DNA from: Gari tellinella
Taxonomy: Eukaryota > Mollusca > Bivalvia > Cardiida > Psammobiidae
Direction: 5' to 3'
Assembly: GCA_922989275.2 (NCBI GenBank)
Contig: OV277871.1
Coordinates: 61,153,848 to 61,217,847 of the forward strand
Length of the DNA: 64,000 nucleotides
A model generated the notes under the pieces. The model made no database searches and had not been told where the DNA came from. It saw only the letters and a program-made list of their open reading frames with translations. How positions within the stretch are numbered: position 1 is the first letter of the stretch; each line of letters begins with the position of its first letter. The position numbers and the translations under genes were made by a program. Positions 23,513 to 35,166 of the stretch are shown here, piece by piece.

Positions 23513-24799
23513 AAGTATCGCTTTAAGGATTGACAAGTAAGTGGGAACAATGGAAAGTGGACTCTTTACATGGCATGCATTCGTGTTTTTTAAATACTGT
23601 TCGCTTTCAATATTCTATAGCGCTAACGGTTTCATGCAATAAGTTTTCGCGTTTGTAGCGAAAAGCGGAATGGTGGCTTTCGTCTTCTTTCCACGCCGCG
23701 GTTTTATCTTTCATGCATGTTAATAACCTATTCACATGTACTTTGACCATTCACCTTTTAAATTACAGCAGTATTAACTAAACCACCTGTATGGTAGACG
23801 TGGTGGAGTGATTGGTTGTGTCGAGTGTTGGCTGAACATTTAGTTCCACAAACTGATAAGCTTTGTTGTACATTGTATATTGTTTTGTACTACATATGGC
23901 GTTGTTGTACATATAATGTGTCTTCAGAAAACCTATTCTTGAGGAATATATATATATTTATTATGAAGGTTACAGGTTGTAGGCAACTAGAACCATGATT
24001 TATTGCTAATTGCTGTATGTTATATGCCCCTAGCTAAATGCTTTCTGTTTTAAAAGACATTTGCCCATGTTATGTTCAGCTCTTAAATACCATGTATTTA
24101 GTGTGCTTTAACGACTGTATTTTCAGGATGTAGACTTGGTTTGACTCGCCTTGGTTTGACTTGGCTTGTGTTGAGTTGGTTAGACACGTCTGTATTTTGT
24201 CATGTGAGCTATGTCTACCGGTTGATGATGTAAATTACACAGTGAACAGAGAACAGCTATTGTTAATGATTTCCTCACATCCAGTTATATCCCAACCCTC
24301 AGGATACAAGTGTATAAAGTTTAGAGTTGATAAACTAAGTTAAATATTTAAAAACCAGTAACACATCGGGAACGTTCCATAACCCTTGTTAACACATCTG
24401 TAATACTGATCGTGCATTTTTTACAAATGACACGGTTAAGCATTACACTATGTGGACTTGTATCGGTGTCTGTACATCACTATCATTTCTTCTGAATAAT
24501 ATTTATGTACGTTTTGGGAGTACCATATACCATCAAGTGATTAGAATATAACCTACATTTTTAACCAATCAAACTTCCGTTTGCGCCTCATTAAGTATGG
24601 CACTTAATCATTAAGAATTGTGTTGTGTTTCGACGTCGCGTGGTGTCTTGCGCGCGGTATAGATAACTCCGCCTCGTAGCAACTACATGTAGTTGTAAAG
24701 AATGCCATATTTGGGCGATCTCACAACCAGAACAAGCCAGCTTTGAAAGCCAGCTTTCCCATACGTGGGAATTATGTAGACCTCGGCCAATAAAAATAT
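23513..24799. other. AT-rich stretch with a satellite relic
   Basis: No credible gene. A ~50-bp relic of the reverse-orientation satellite lies at about 24353-24406 (AACACATCGGGAACGTTCC). Positions 24537-24620 contain sequence partly repeated in the hairpin at 24800 (TTAGAATATAACCTA; CACTTAATCATTAAGA). Confidence 0.45.
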
Positions 24800-24930
24800 A
24801 GGTTATATTCTAAGTTAGTTAGAACATGTTAAGTGAAAGCTTAATGGTTAAGAAGGAGCCACTCGCTAACGCTCGTTACGCCCCTTCTTAATCATTAAGA
24901 TTTCACTTAATATGTTCTAACTATAACTTG
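24800..24930. repeat. Palindromic hairpin element
   Basis: Arms GTTAGAACATGTTAAGTGAAA and its inverse near 24898-24925, with inner arms TTAATGGTTAAGAAGG and CCTTCTTAATCATTAAG. The tip reads ACTCGCTAACGCTCGTTACG. The tip resembles those of the hairpins at 44.4-48.1 kb. Confidence 0.75.
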
Positions 24931-25740
24931 GTATCCCTATGGGTACAAACTGCGCGCCCCTTGTCGCAGACCTATTTTTGTACTGTTATGAGAGGGACTT
25001 TATGCTTAAGTTTGAAACCTGATACACAGGCAGATATGATCGAAGCCTTTAACAATACATAGCGCTATCTAGATGATGGTTTTTTTGATACGTTGTTTCC
25101 TTTTATTTACGCAAAAGAACAACGCCTTAATAAAACAAACGAGTCAAATTTGTCGGCACCATTTTTAGATTTGGATCTTTTAATAAATAACGGAATTGTT
25201 TCTTCTAAGATTTACGATAAACGAGATGATTTTGATTTTAGTATTGTCAATTATCCTCATCTAGATGGCGATGTTCCCCGTTCTACATCTTACGGGGTTT
25301 ATATTTCACAACTTATTCGTTTTGCTAGGGCCTATACCTCTGTTGAGGACTTCCACGTTCGTAATAAAACTATTACTGAAAAGCTTCTTAAACAGGGGTA
25401 CAGATTTCATAAACTTCGTAAAATGTTTTCCAAATTCTTTTATAGAAATCTTCCTCACATTAACAAGTATAAATGTAACTTAAAGTATTTCTGTGGCAAG
25501 GTATTTCACATCCGGAGTTTTATGGTGATATGTTTTACAGACTTCGTAAGATTCTTGAACATATGCATTTTCAAAACCTGTTTGTGAAACGTATTAGATT
25601 TTTCCTCAAAAAAGATTATGATCCAACTATATCGCTGCGCACTTCGCGTTTGGTTATCGATCAATCTACAATTGATAACTATGCTTTCCTCTTTGGTTGT
25701 GCGACGACAGACAGGGCTTAGCACTACTTGATGATGTATC
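24929..25740 (+). pseudogene. Reverse transcriptase remnant (RT motifs B and C and thumb)
   Basis: Translation from 24931 gives GIPMGTNCAPLVADLFLYC (RT motif B region). After a frameshift or stop near 25020 there is an AFNNT segment, then RYLDDG (YLDD-type catalytic motif C) and LNKTNESNLSAPFLDLDL. A long open frame from 25093 continues through KIYDKRDDFDF, DGDVPRSTSYGVYISQLIRF and QGYRFHKLRKMFSKFF. This RT type is common in cnidarian and bivalve genomes; I recall it as Penelope-like or related but cannot confirm the class. Motif A and everything upstream are missing, with a hairpin element at the 5' break. The R-segment follows at 25806, so R may be its 3' region. Confidence 0.7.
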
Positions 25741-25805
25741 TCTAAAGCCATCCTTAACCGGGAGAGTTATGTCGGAGGTTCGTGCTTTGTTTTTTCTCTC
25801 CCTCT

Positions 25806-27164
25806 CTGTCGTACCTTGAACCCATCCATGTCTTACAGTTACTCGTGACTACAGACTAGTCGCTTGAGTGCAACACTTTTCAAAATAGATTTACACAAAT
25901 ACGGTTCAAGATATCTTACTCAAATTTCACCAGAACTGCTTTGACTACTTTCTGCACATAATTTCAATATAATCATTCAACCATGACGGATGATCAATGC
26001 CGCCCTTGAGGTAGGTAAGAATTCATATTTCTGCACGAGAAAAGTGATGTGGGTGAAATTATCGATTAAAATTCTGTATTAATATAGTACAACGATAGCC
26101 ACACTGAAAACACATAAACTATTTCGCATGGAATGCATGGAACGTCAAGAACGCGCATGCGCAATTGGCATGGTTCAGACAGACCCTTAATCAGACACGT
26201 AATTTTGCGTTATTTCTTAATAAGATGATTCTATTACAATGTACTGTTGATATTGCTGACTGTAAGATTTAAGTCGTAATAATTCTAGTCATTTCAACAT
26301 GTGACGCTTTTTTTTCCATTTAGAATAACGATAATTAATATCAGCGTCGTCTGTTTATTTTCCGGTGACTCGAGTTTTTGGCAGGTATTTGTCCGTCATA
26401 GGCTATTGTGTGGAAGTACAAACGAGTTCAACGCGGACCGCGACAGTATCGTAGAAGTGTCTAAACTTCGGTATATGATTAGATAGAGATGTACGAAGAC
26501 CATTCGTATCCAGGGAGAACATATTGGATATTAAGTTATTATTAACTGTTGCATTTGAAACTTTTTCTGTGATAAGTGTTGTGAATGAAATTATCCTTTC
26601 ATGTCCTTATTATCTTTTCTTAAAATTTTGTGACTTTTCATTTTGGAGTCGTGTTTTATTTTTGTTAGATTTTGTGCTTTTTTGTCAAATGATTACAATG
26701 AAATTTACAGGAAACACGGACGAGGTGTTGATTTATCTATACTGCCAGTTTCAACGATAAGGATTCTATAATAATCCGAACACATCACAATTTCTAGGTG
26801 TTGCGTTAGAAGTGTCTTTCAGTGTACAATTTCACCGTTGCCATAGTGGGTTTTAGCACGGGCTTGAATGTTTAATTCTTTCCCGTGTTACTAATAATAT
26901 TTTCATAGAATATTTGTTAGATGTTTTACATGTATTTACTTACTGTGTTGGCGGTCTTTTTATTGTAAGGTTGTGGAACAGGGTTTATATTTTATGTACA
27001 CTGTTTGTCTTTATAGGTGAAAAAAAGGAGATAAGAGTGAAGTTGGGCGCCCCTAAACCCAGGTTTAACCCACCCAGTGGTTGTTAATAATTAATTTATA
27101 ATCAATTATTGATTGCTACTGACCGTACATTGCTTTATGTTTGTCTTGCGTGTTGTTTTCTATA
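25806..27164 (+). repeat. R-segment copy 2, first part, with a ~950-bp insert
   Basis: 25806-25872 matches 23027-23090, and 26822-27162 matches 23096-23340. The sequence between them (about 25873-26820) is absent from the first copy and so is an insertion. It has no recognisable gene. Positions 27016-27125 are diverged from copy 1. R is then cut at 27164 by a Tc1-like element and resumes at 34651. Confidence 0.65.
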
Positions 27165-27459
27165 CTGACGACATAAAGAAACGCCTCAACGAAATTTGGC
27201 GTTAATTTTGTTCCATAGTGGAAATTTGGGCTGAAAATTGGAGATGTACATGTACTCTGACCGACAAATTGAACAAACTAAAACTTGAACGATCTTATCC
27301 AGGGCATTGCTAAATTCGTATAACTGCGCACCATTTACACGTGCAGCTCGTGCGTGTCAACCATGTGGTTTTATCTTGTAATGATTGCACTGGTACATGT
27401 GTTAGTCGACACACAGCCATAATTTTAGAGATTTTCTGACAATCAACGAGTTTTTAATA

Positions 27460-27584
27460 ATGCCGAGGTTAAATTCTGAAGAGAGGGCCAGAGTTTTGGC
27501 CATGCTTGAATGTGGGCGAACGCAAGAACAAGTCGCTAGACGTTTTAACGTCTCGTTCAACAATATTGCGTCTCGTTCGACGTG
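27460..27584 (+). pseudogene. Tc1-like transposase, N-terminal part
   Basis: Begins MPRLNSEERARVLAMLECG and continues RTQEQVARRFNVSFNNIA, the first helix-turn-helix of Tc1-type transposases, which binds the element ends. The reading frame is cut at 27584 by the GACGTG-flanked element. The rest of the gene lies at 33566-34449, in a different frame even after the insertion is discounted. ATG at 27460 is the natural start. Confidence 0.85.
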
Positions 27585-28095
27585 TGTAGCGGCCCTATAT
27601 GTAACTAGGCCCTAAATGTAACTACGCGGCCCTACTTGTAACTAAACGGCCCTAAATGTAACTAAACGTCGAAATGACGTCGACAAAAAAGTGGCCCTAC
27701 TTGTAACAAAAAACGGCCCTATATGTAACTCCGACCCTATATGTAACTACGCGGCCCTAAATGTAACTAGGACCAATTACAGCAAGTACCAAATATTATA
27801 GGGGAATTTATTTTTGTATATCATCATCCCCACCATTATCATACTCAACCCCCTCTTTCTGTCCATATGTCCGTCTGTCTGTATGTCCGTCAAAACTTTT
27901 GATATATGACGACAAAGTTCTTTACATATTAAGTATGCATTTGTTTGTTTCTTGAGTGAAACAAACTTATAGCTTTGGGATTGAATCTGATCATTATGTC
28001 AACCGTCACCTGCCCTTGATTAATAAGAAATGTGCAAAACTAAACCATGGTTACACTCTTCTTACCTGATTTGTTGATAAATCACCATAATAATT
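27585..28095 (+). repeat. Left TIR of copy 1
   Basis: Matches the inverse of 33062-33562: the subrepeat block, GCAAGTACCAAATATTATAG, a GTCCGTCTGTCTG-like tract, AAGTTCTTTACATATTAAGT, CAACCGTCACCTGCCCTTGA and CCATGGTTACACTC. Confidence 0.88.
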
Positions 28096-29689
28096 TGAAA
28101 GAAATACAATTATAAAATATTGATTAAATTTGATAAGGGGTCACCTCGGAATAGATTTATTGTCCCTGATTTATTATAAAATGATTCTCATGTCTTTGGT
28201 GACCAAAACGGATAATATTTTATGTTGATCAATATTGACAAGACGCGTTTCAGTTCGAATATAAAAGAAATTACTAATTAATTAATAATCAATCAATTAG
28301 CTCTGAACTTTGATTTGCTGACGGACAAGTACACTCTAGAGACTGTATTTACTGACCAGTTTTGATTTGATTTGATTTTGCATCGCTTTTAACAGTATTT
28401 GTATTTGGCTGTTTTATTAGGCACCGTCACAATCATCATCTTAGGTTTAGCTGCAAATAAAAGACATAAAATCTTAGTGTCAATTTCATAATTTATTGAC
28501 ATTACTAACATATTTAAGACCTGTCAAAAACTATGCACTTTTAAATCATCAGGCTCTAATTGGCCACTCGCTAGACATACAAATGAACCAAATTCCATGC
28601 AGAAAAAAACTTTCCCAAGAAGTTATTTTTCTGAAAGTATAAAAAGAAATACAAATAAGATGATATTGTCAAAAAAGTCAAAGACATGACAGTTAATTTC
28701 GTAATGCTAATTACATTGTGTAGATATGTAAACAAAGATTAGAAAAGTTTATGACACTTTCACAACAGTGCAAAATATGAACAAAAGCATCGCATTATAG
28801 AAACTGTAATATTCTAAGTTTGTTAAGGGAAATAATTGCAATAAAAATCATCAGACCATTACCAAACTCAGTAGGGTGTGTAACCTGTATGATGAGAAAG
28901 CTAACAATGCAATTTGGTAATACTACCTCATATAGAAGTAAAGTTAATGTCCGGAAACAATGTTTTTAAACAAAAATCTTTGTGTATAAAGAGGCATAAC
29001 TTAAAGAAATATCTTAAGACCAAACAAAATGGAAAACATAAACTGAAGTAGTTTTGAAACGAGATTTCGTTTAAAAATAGGACATAACTCCAGATTAACT
29101 CATCCCACCGAAAGCAAAATTGGAAATTATTTTCGTGTATATTGAAAAAGCTTAATAAATATATAAGACTACAATAGGTCAAATGAAATTAAAATTATCT
29201 ACAGAAAACTTTTTTTTTCAAAAATGTGTAAATGCCAAAGTGGCATGACTCTGAAAATACCGAAAACCCCGCCCACCCCATCCAAACAAAAACAAACACG
29301 TAATGTATGTAAAGTCGCTTCACTCTCTGTATCACAATATCAAATTTGAAAGGAACTGAACATAGAACAAAAAAGTTCTGTTTTTAAAATGCCCATATTT
29401 GACAACAAATGGGGGTATAACTCTGTCAAAAATAGTTGCAAACGTCTGAAACGCGAATTCGTCCGAACTTTTGTTGTAAGGAATATTTGTGGGGAGTTTA
29501 ATTCCAATGAACAATTTTGAATTTATTTATGTCGCTACAAAACAAGGACACAGTGAACGTTATATTCTTATGACATATTAATCCATCTGCTCTTTTTCAA
29601 GGAAGCTCTCAATAAATATTAATAACAAGACTGCGCGTTCAATAAATGCTTATGCCCCCGGTGGCATCCTTGACAATATATTCTGAATC
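28096..29689. other. AT-rich interior of copy 1
   Basis: No credible gene. The block at about 28225-28375 (AATATTGACAAGACGCGTTT ... GAGACTGTATTTACTGACC) is shared with copy 2 (36910-37070) and copy 3 (42655-42790), which shows that the three elements are one family internally and not only at their ends. Confidence 0.6.
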
Positions 29690-30180
29690 TGTTCTAAGTC
29701 CAAATTAGGTCAAGGTCAAAGTCAAACTGAGCTTTGGTATTATTGGTGAGTTGGTAATGGTCCAAGGTAATAACAGTATAAGTATCGAAGCATTGTAGTA
29801 AACAGTGTTGATGCTAGAGGAAACGGTAAACTCTAGTTAACCGAGAAAGAGCCTATGTAAAAATAAGTTCAAAGTAGGTCAAGGTCAAAATCAAAGTTTG
29901 TGATATTGGTGGATAAGGAATGGTCAAAGGCAACAACTATATAAGTATCGAAACATTGTAGTGTGTTTTGTTGATGCTAGACGAAACGGTAAAATCTATT
30001 TAACCATGGAATAGACTATTTAAATGTTCTAAGTCCAAATCAGGTCAAGGTCAAGGTCAAAGTTTGGTGATATTGTTAGATAGCGAATGGTTCAATGCAA
30101 CAACTGTAAAAGTATTCAAGCATTTGAGTAAGCGGTGTTGATGCTAGACGAAACGATAAAATCTACTTAACATTGTTACA
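29690..30180. repeat. Three ~169-bp tandem repeats with GGTCAAGGTCA
   Basis: GGTCAAGGTCAAAG-type motifs at about 29708, 29877 and 30046 mark three units. Each also contains TATAAGTATCGAA or a variant, and GTTGATGCTAGA(C/G)GAAACG. Confidence 0.85.
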
Positions 30181-30187
30181 GATGCAC

Positions 30188-30765
30188 GGACGGACGTTCT
30201 TACGGGAGGACACTTATGTGGCTATTTTCTATTGTTTTCTTTTGCGTGGCTAGCCACACAACTGACATTTTCGTTTTGCTCTAACTTGAAAAATAATAAG
30301 CTGGAGGCTAACCCTACCCCTAAACCTATGTCCCACAGCTGGCCAGGTTAATGTCACAAGAAATGGTCAGGTTAATGTCACAAGAGACGGCCAGGTTAAT
30401 GTTTTTCAATTATGGGGCTAAGAATTTTAGCCACGTAAGTACCCTCTCGTAAGCACGGACTGAAGGACGAACGGACAGACGGACGGACGTTCTAACGAGA
30501 GGATACTTATGTGGCTATTTTCTATTGTTTTCTTTTGAGTGGCTAGCCACACAAGGGACATTTAGTTTTGCTCTAACTTGGAAAAAAATGATCTGGAGGC
30601 TAACCCTACCCCTAACCCTATGTCCAACAACTGGCCAAGTTAATGTCACAAGAAATGGCCAGGTTAATGTCACAAGAGACAGTCAGGTTTATGTTTTTCA
30701 ATGATGGGGCTAAGAATTTTAGTCACATAAGTACCCTCCCCTAAGCACGCATGGACGGACAGGAC
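30188..30765. repeat. Two ~293-bp direct repeats
   Basis: CGGACGGACGTTCTNACG starts units at about 30189 and 30481. Both contain ACTTATGTGGCTATTTTCTA, GGAGGCTAACCCTACCCCTA and repeated GGNCAGGTTAATGTCACAAG. An inverted, partial third copy lies at about 31940-32145. Confidence 0.85.
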
Positions 30766-30949
30766 GATTACTATATTATGCCTCCGCATCTGTCGAGGCC
30801 AGGGGCATACAATCTTCAGTTTAAACTTATTGAAAATGGGATAAAAATGCACATCAACTTTATTGCAAATTTCATGTAATTCAACAAATCCAAACTCTAG
30901 GGAAAGGTTTGCAAACATGCATTAGCAATGGATAATTGGTCTATATTTA

Positions 30950-31400
30950 AAACAATCCAAATCGGCAATTATAAGATAAGGTGGACTGTGCTGAAAATTG
31001 CACAATAAAGATAAAATAATACAGGAGCTCATGATTGAGCTTTCTGGGTCATTGTTTCCTCAACTATGTAATGAACAAACAGTCCTTAGATTCATAAACA
31101 GTAAATCATTTGACAGAATACCAAGTGAATGGTGTCAGTGCTGAACGTTACACAGTATACATATAGATATAAATAATACAGAAAGCTCCCGATGGCGCTT
31201 TCTCTGTTATTTTTATTTTCAACTATGTAATGAACAGTCCTTACATCATATAAACAGTAACTATTGCATTAAACAATCATTTGATAGAAAACCAAGATAA
31301 GGTGGTCCTTATTTATAGTATCACACTATAGGCAGAAAAGATACAGAAAGCTCTTGAATGAGCTTTCTCTGTCATTTTTTACCTCAACTATGCAAGCATC
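30950..31400. repeat. Three degenerate tandem units with an inner hairpin
   Basis: Units share CAACTATGTAATGAACA, ACAGTAA...CATTTGA and a hairpin of the type AGAAAGCTC-loop-GAGCTTTCT (about 31020, 31180, 31340). The stem is preserved in each unit although its inner bases differ. Confidence 0.7.
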
Positions 31401-31569
31401 TGTCCTGAGATATATGTACAGTAAATATATATATATATATAAAAGCACACGGCTGATATCGATCCACGATTAATCGTAACGAAAATACTAGGAGACCCTT
31501 GGCGATCCAGGGCTGACATTTCTCAGGATTTTTCCGAAATCTTCGGATGTTGTTCCTAGCAGATGCTAT

Positions 31570-31634
31570 CTTAAAGCAGGCTGAAAGTAAAGCAGAATGC
31601 GCAATAAAGCGCATTCTGTTTTATTTTTAACCTG
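31570..31634. repeat. Hairpin of the AAAGCAGGCTGAAAG family
   Basis: Arms AAAGCAGGCTGAAAGTAAA and GCAGAATGCGC pair with GCGCATTCTG and TTTAACCTGCTTT. Close relative at 37858-37932; more distant ones at 3848 and 4160. Confidence 0.75.
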
Positions 31635-33061
31635 CTTTAAGTTGCCGCGTATCTTTAAAACTAGCAACAGACTTGAGGGTAAAGGGATAAAGGGTTAAAG
31701 GTACAGTGTAAAATCGCGATTTAAATATAGAACATCTTAGTATTTTTCATGATCAACGTATGGCAGCCCTGTGACACGAAACAGAAACTTTAAAAGTTTG
31801 AAACTGTAGAACATTGTGATTACTTTCAGGATACAGAAACTTTACAAATTTTGCAAACCTACATACTACTTATTGGGACAGTGCATTAAACTTAAGCAGC
31901 ACATGTTTTGTCTGTCAGTGCTCACACAATGATAGTTGCGTGGCTAAAATTGTGTCCATAACCTAGACACATAATTGAAAAACATTAACCTGGCAGTTTC
32001 TTGTAACATTAACCTGGTCATTTCTTGTGACTTTAACCTGGCTAGTTGTGGGACATAGGGTTAGGGGTAGAGTTAGTCTCCAGATCATTCTGTAACAAAG
32101 TTAGTATTCATTTATGTGGCTAACCACACGTATTTTAGCCACATAAAAGAGATACAATAAAGAAGGATATGGTCACTTAAATGGAGATTGTGGGTACGGA
32201 CGTACGCCCGTCCGTCTATCTATCCGTAGTCGTTTTTGATGTGACATTATAACAACATTTATTTATTTTATAGCTTCATATGGATGTAATATATGTTAAG
32301 TAATACAGTGCCCCTCTCTATAACCACATCTAATAAGAGACAAAGATGTGTGTGTTGTTCGGTGGAGTTGCTATAGGGAGGGAAATGGGCTTGCATTTAC
32401 ACAACCATGCCGTTGCCTATGCTTTGTTCTGTGGTACATGTATCTCTTAAATTTATAAGACAATCCCACTCCCCTTTCCTGAAATATACCATGAACCGGG
32501 GCGACGTAGATCGGCATCAATTCTCTTTTTTCTCTCAGGGTAAATGAAAGTCAATGAAATGCAAACGCCATACAATAAAAGTAGAACATTAAAATGCTGT
32601 TGACTGTTGACACTTTATTTAAATTTGAATGGCAAACGGTGTATGCTCGCTAAAACCCGGGTTGATAACGGTAGAGACCAAGACCTGCACCGGTTGTGCC
32701 GGTAAAGCTCCGGTATTACTCTGGCATTGCGCCCACATTCCCCGGATAGAACCGTTTCTGGTTATCTGTCACGGTGACCCCCTATGGCATTAAACATTTT
32801 AAATCACCCGTGACTGCTTTCCAGAGCGAGCGTGGACAGTTCATCCCAGATACTTCAGGTCACGCTAATGTTGACTGCCGGTCTGCTCAAAATGGACTCC
32901 CCGTGGCCAGATCCAAAGCCTGTTTTCATTATCATAATGTCAACAAGTTCTAATAAAGCGTTTATAATAAATCAGGGACAGTAACTCTTAACGGTCTATT
33001 TCGGGTTGGGACATTATCAAACTGAATGACTATTTAATTCTAGCTGGTATGTGTTTTTAAG
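31635..33061. other. Copy 1 interior, no gene seen
   Basis: Contains the inverted partial copy of the 293-bp repeat at 31940-32145. Otherwise mixed, apparently single-copy sequence. No reading frame worth calling. Confidence 0.4.
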
Positions 33062-33562
33062 TACATGTATTATGATGATTTGTAAACAAATCAGGTTGCT
33101 AGAGTGTAACCATGGAAAGTATTGCTTTTTTGATAATTCAAGGGCAGGTGACGGTTGACATAATGATCAGATTCAATCCTTGTTTCACTCAAGAAACAAA
33201 CGAATGCATACTTAATATGTAAAGAACTTGAGTTATCGTGATTATCAAAAGTTTTGACGGACATACAGACAGACATACAGATGGACAGAAAGAGGGGATT
33301 GAGTATGATAATGGTGGTGTTGATGATATACAAAAATAAATTTCCCTATAATATTTGGTACTTGCTGTAATTGGTCCTAGTTACATTTAGGGCCGCGTAG
33401 TTACATATAGGGCCGGAATTACATATAGGGCCGTTTTTTGTTACAAGTAGGGCCACTTTTTTGTCGACGTCATTTCGACGTTTAGTTACATTTAGGGCCG
33501 TTTAGTTACAAGTAGGGCCGCGTAGTTACATTTAGGGCCTAGTTACATATAGGGCCGCTACA
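33062..33562 (-). repeat. Right TIR of copy 1
   Basis: Inverse of 27585-28095, ending in the subrepeat block and GGGCCGCTACA; GACGTG follows. Confidence 0.88.
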
Positions 33563-33565
33563 GAC

Positions 33566-34449
33566 GTGTTCGAGTCACAGGAACGTTTAATGATAGACCA
33601 CGTTCCGGTAGACCGCGTGTCACGTCAATACGGACGGACAATTATATCCGTCAACGCCATCTACGTGACAGATTTGTAACGGCTGAATCCACATCACGGC
33701 TAGTGGTAGGTAATCGTGGTCGCCCTGTTAGTCGATTTACAGTAAGAAATCGACTAAGAGAGCAAGGTATTGTCTGCCGCAGGCCCTATCGTGGCCTTGT
33801 TCTTACGCGAAGTCACCGTCAACAACGTCTTAGTTGGGCCCGTAACCATCTCGGTCAGCGCTGGCATAACGTTGTGTTTAGTGACGAGTCACGTTTCAAC
33901 ATATGGAACGCCGACGGACGTATCCGTGTCTACAGACGACGCCATGAACGTTACGCTGACAACGCCGTTGTCGAGCACAACCGTTACGGTGGGGGCGACG
34001 TAATGGTCTAGGCAGCCATCAACTATAGATTTAAGTCCCAACACATCGTGTGCCAAGGTAACCTTAATGCAAGGCGTAACATTGACCAGATATTGCGTCC
34101 TGTGGTTGTCCCTATGTTCCGCCAACGTCACGGCCTGGTCTTCCGGCATGACAACGCTCGACCCCATGTTGCACGAGTCACCATGAACTTTTTACAGACC
34201 AGTGACATTAACGTTTTGCCTTGGCCTGCGTGTTCACCGGACTGCAATCCCATTGAACACGTCTGGGATTACCTTGGACGCCGATAACGTCAACGTCAAC
34301 CACAGCCTGCCAACGTCCGATAATTGACGTTAGCGCTCCATCAGGAGTGGGCCAGGATCCCAAGGTATCTGTTACGAAACTTGTGTGGTTCCATGGCACG
34401 ACGCCTTGCTGCGGTGGTTGCAAGTAGAGGTGGCCACACGCGTTACTGA
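33566..34449 (+). pseudogene. Tc1-like transposase, remainder with DD34E core
   Basis: Reads on from the GRPR-type hook (TFNDRPRSGRPRVT) and second helix-turn-helix (PVSRFTVRNRLREQGI) into the catalytic core. VFSDESRF carries the second-strand Asp region, RHDNARPHVA the second Asp, and SPDCNPIEHVWD the Glu. There are 34 residues between the last two, the Tc1 spacing. Three in-frame stops break it: TAG at 34009 where Trp is expected in VMVWAAI, TAA at 34285, and one near 34321. The final stop is at 34447. Together with 27460-27584 it accounts for a full-length but dead transposase. Confidence 0.92.
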
Positions 34450-34650
34450 TTATTTCAGTCAAATTGTTCTGATCCTACAATCAAAATCAAAATTTAAAGC
34501 ATAATTTTACCATTAAATGCTGTCCAATACGTCCATCGGTTTTCTTAAATGATCAGTTATGCAAATGGAATAATTCTTTTCTATGATTTGATTTCGGTTA
34601 ACAACATAATGTACCTTGAATTAGAATGAGGCGTTTCTTTATCTCGTCAG

Positions 34651-34792
34651 TGTGTAGATGAAGGTGTGGTATTGCGCGCGTGCGTGCGTGCGTGTGTGTG
34701 TGTTATGGTATGACTATGTGTGTGTTCTGGCTGAGAGGTGGGTGTATTGTTTGTGTTGCGTTTCCTGCTTGAGTCTTTCGTATTTATTTGTT
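34651..34792 (+). repeat. R-segment copy 2, last part
   Basis: Resumes TGTGTAGATGAAGG after the Tc1 element, then the (GT)-rich tract and the TTTCGTATTTATTTG end, as at 23355-23512. Confidence 0.8.
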
Positions 34793-35166
34793 CCGGGACC
34801 ATTGAGAGGCTATTTGGAAAGTCCTGAAACCCTTGTAAACACATCGTGAATGTTCTGTGACCAATGAGAACACATTTGGAAGGTCCCGACTCTGTTGTAA
34901 CCACATCGAGAATGTTTCATAACCATTGAGGCCACATTTGTAAGGTTTCGAAACCCTTGTTACACATAGGGAATGTTCCGGAACCCTCGTAACATATCGG
35001 GGTTGTTTCGGGGCCATTGAGAACACATTTGGAAGGTCTCGAAACCATTGTACCACATTGGGAATGTGGGACCTTTGTGAACACATCGGAATTTTTTGGA
35101 ACCATTGAGACCACATTTGAAAGGTCCCGAAACGCTTGTAACACATGGGGAAAGTTCCGGAACCAC
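34793..35166 (-). repeat. 61-bp satellite, short inverted block
   Basis: About six reverse-complement units begin exactly at the TTATTTG end of the R-segment. At 661 and 5604 the same R end is followed by plus-orientation satellite. The block ends at about 35166 (GGAACCACGTC). Confidence 0.92.

Larger units (their letters stand above)
27585..33562. mobile_element. TIR element with 6-bp GACGTG duplication, copy 1
   Basis: Begins TGTAGCGGCCC and ends GGGCCGCTACA. It is flanked by GACGTG at 27579-27584 and 33563-33568, inside the Tc1 transposase gene. The terminal ~200 bp hold eight copies of a GGCCCTAnnTGTAACTA-type motif, with a CGTCGAAATGACGTCGAC island in the middle. The inverted terminal region extends about 500 bp on each side. 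No long reading frame exists inside, so it appears non-autonomous. The interior is made of several tandem arrays. 6-bp duplications are reported for Polinton/Maverick, IS3EU and Dada elements, but none of their proteins is visible, so I leave the superfamily open. Confidence 0.88.
27165..34650 (+). mobile_element. Tc1-like transposon, split by a 6-kb insertion
   Basis: Ends are CTGACGACATAAAGAAACGC and the inverse of CTGACGAGATAAAGAAACGC. The identity runs to CCTCA, with one mismatch in 24. The flanking R-segment is continuous across the element (TTTTCTAT... left, TGTGTAGATGAAG right) when compared with 23335-23360. Without the inner insertion the element would be about 1.5 kb, normal for Tc1. 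The left flank reads TA; the right reads TG, so the expected TA duplication has decayed or shifted. Its transposase is broken. Confidence 0.85.

Noticed and set aside
27585..27790. Telomere-like or rRNA-like GGCCCTA tract
   Set aside because: The motifs are spaced subrepeats inside TIRs with inverse copies at the other end, not a simple telomeric repeat.
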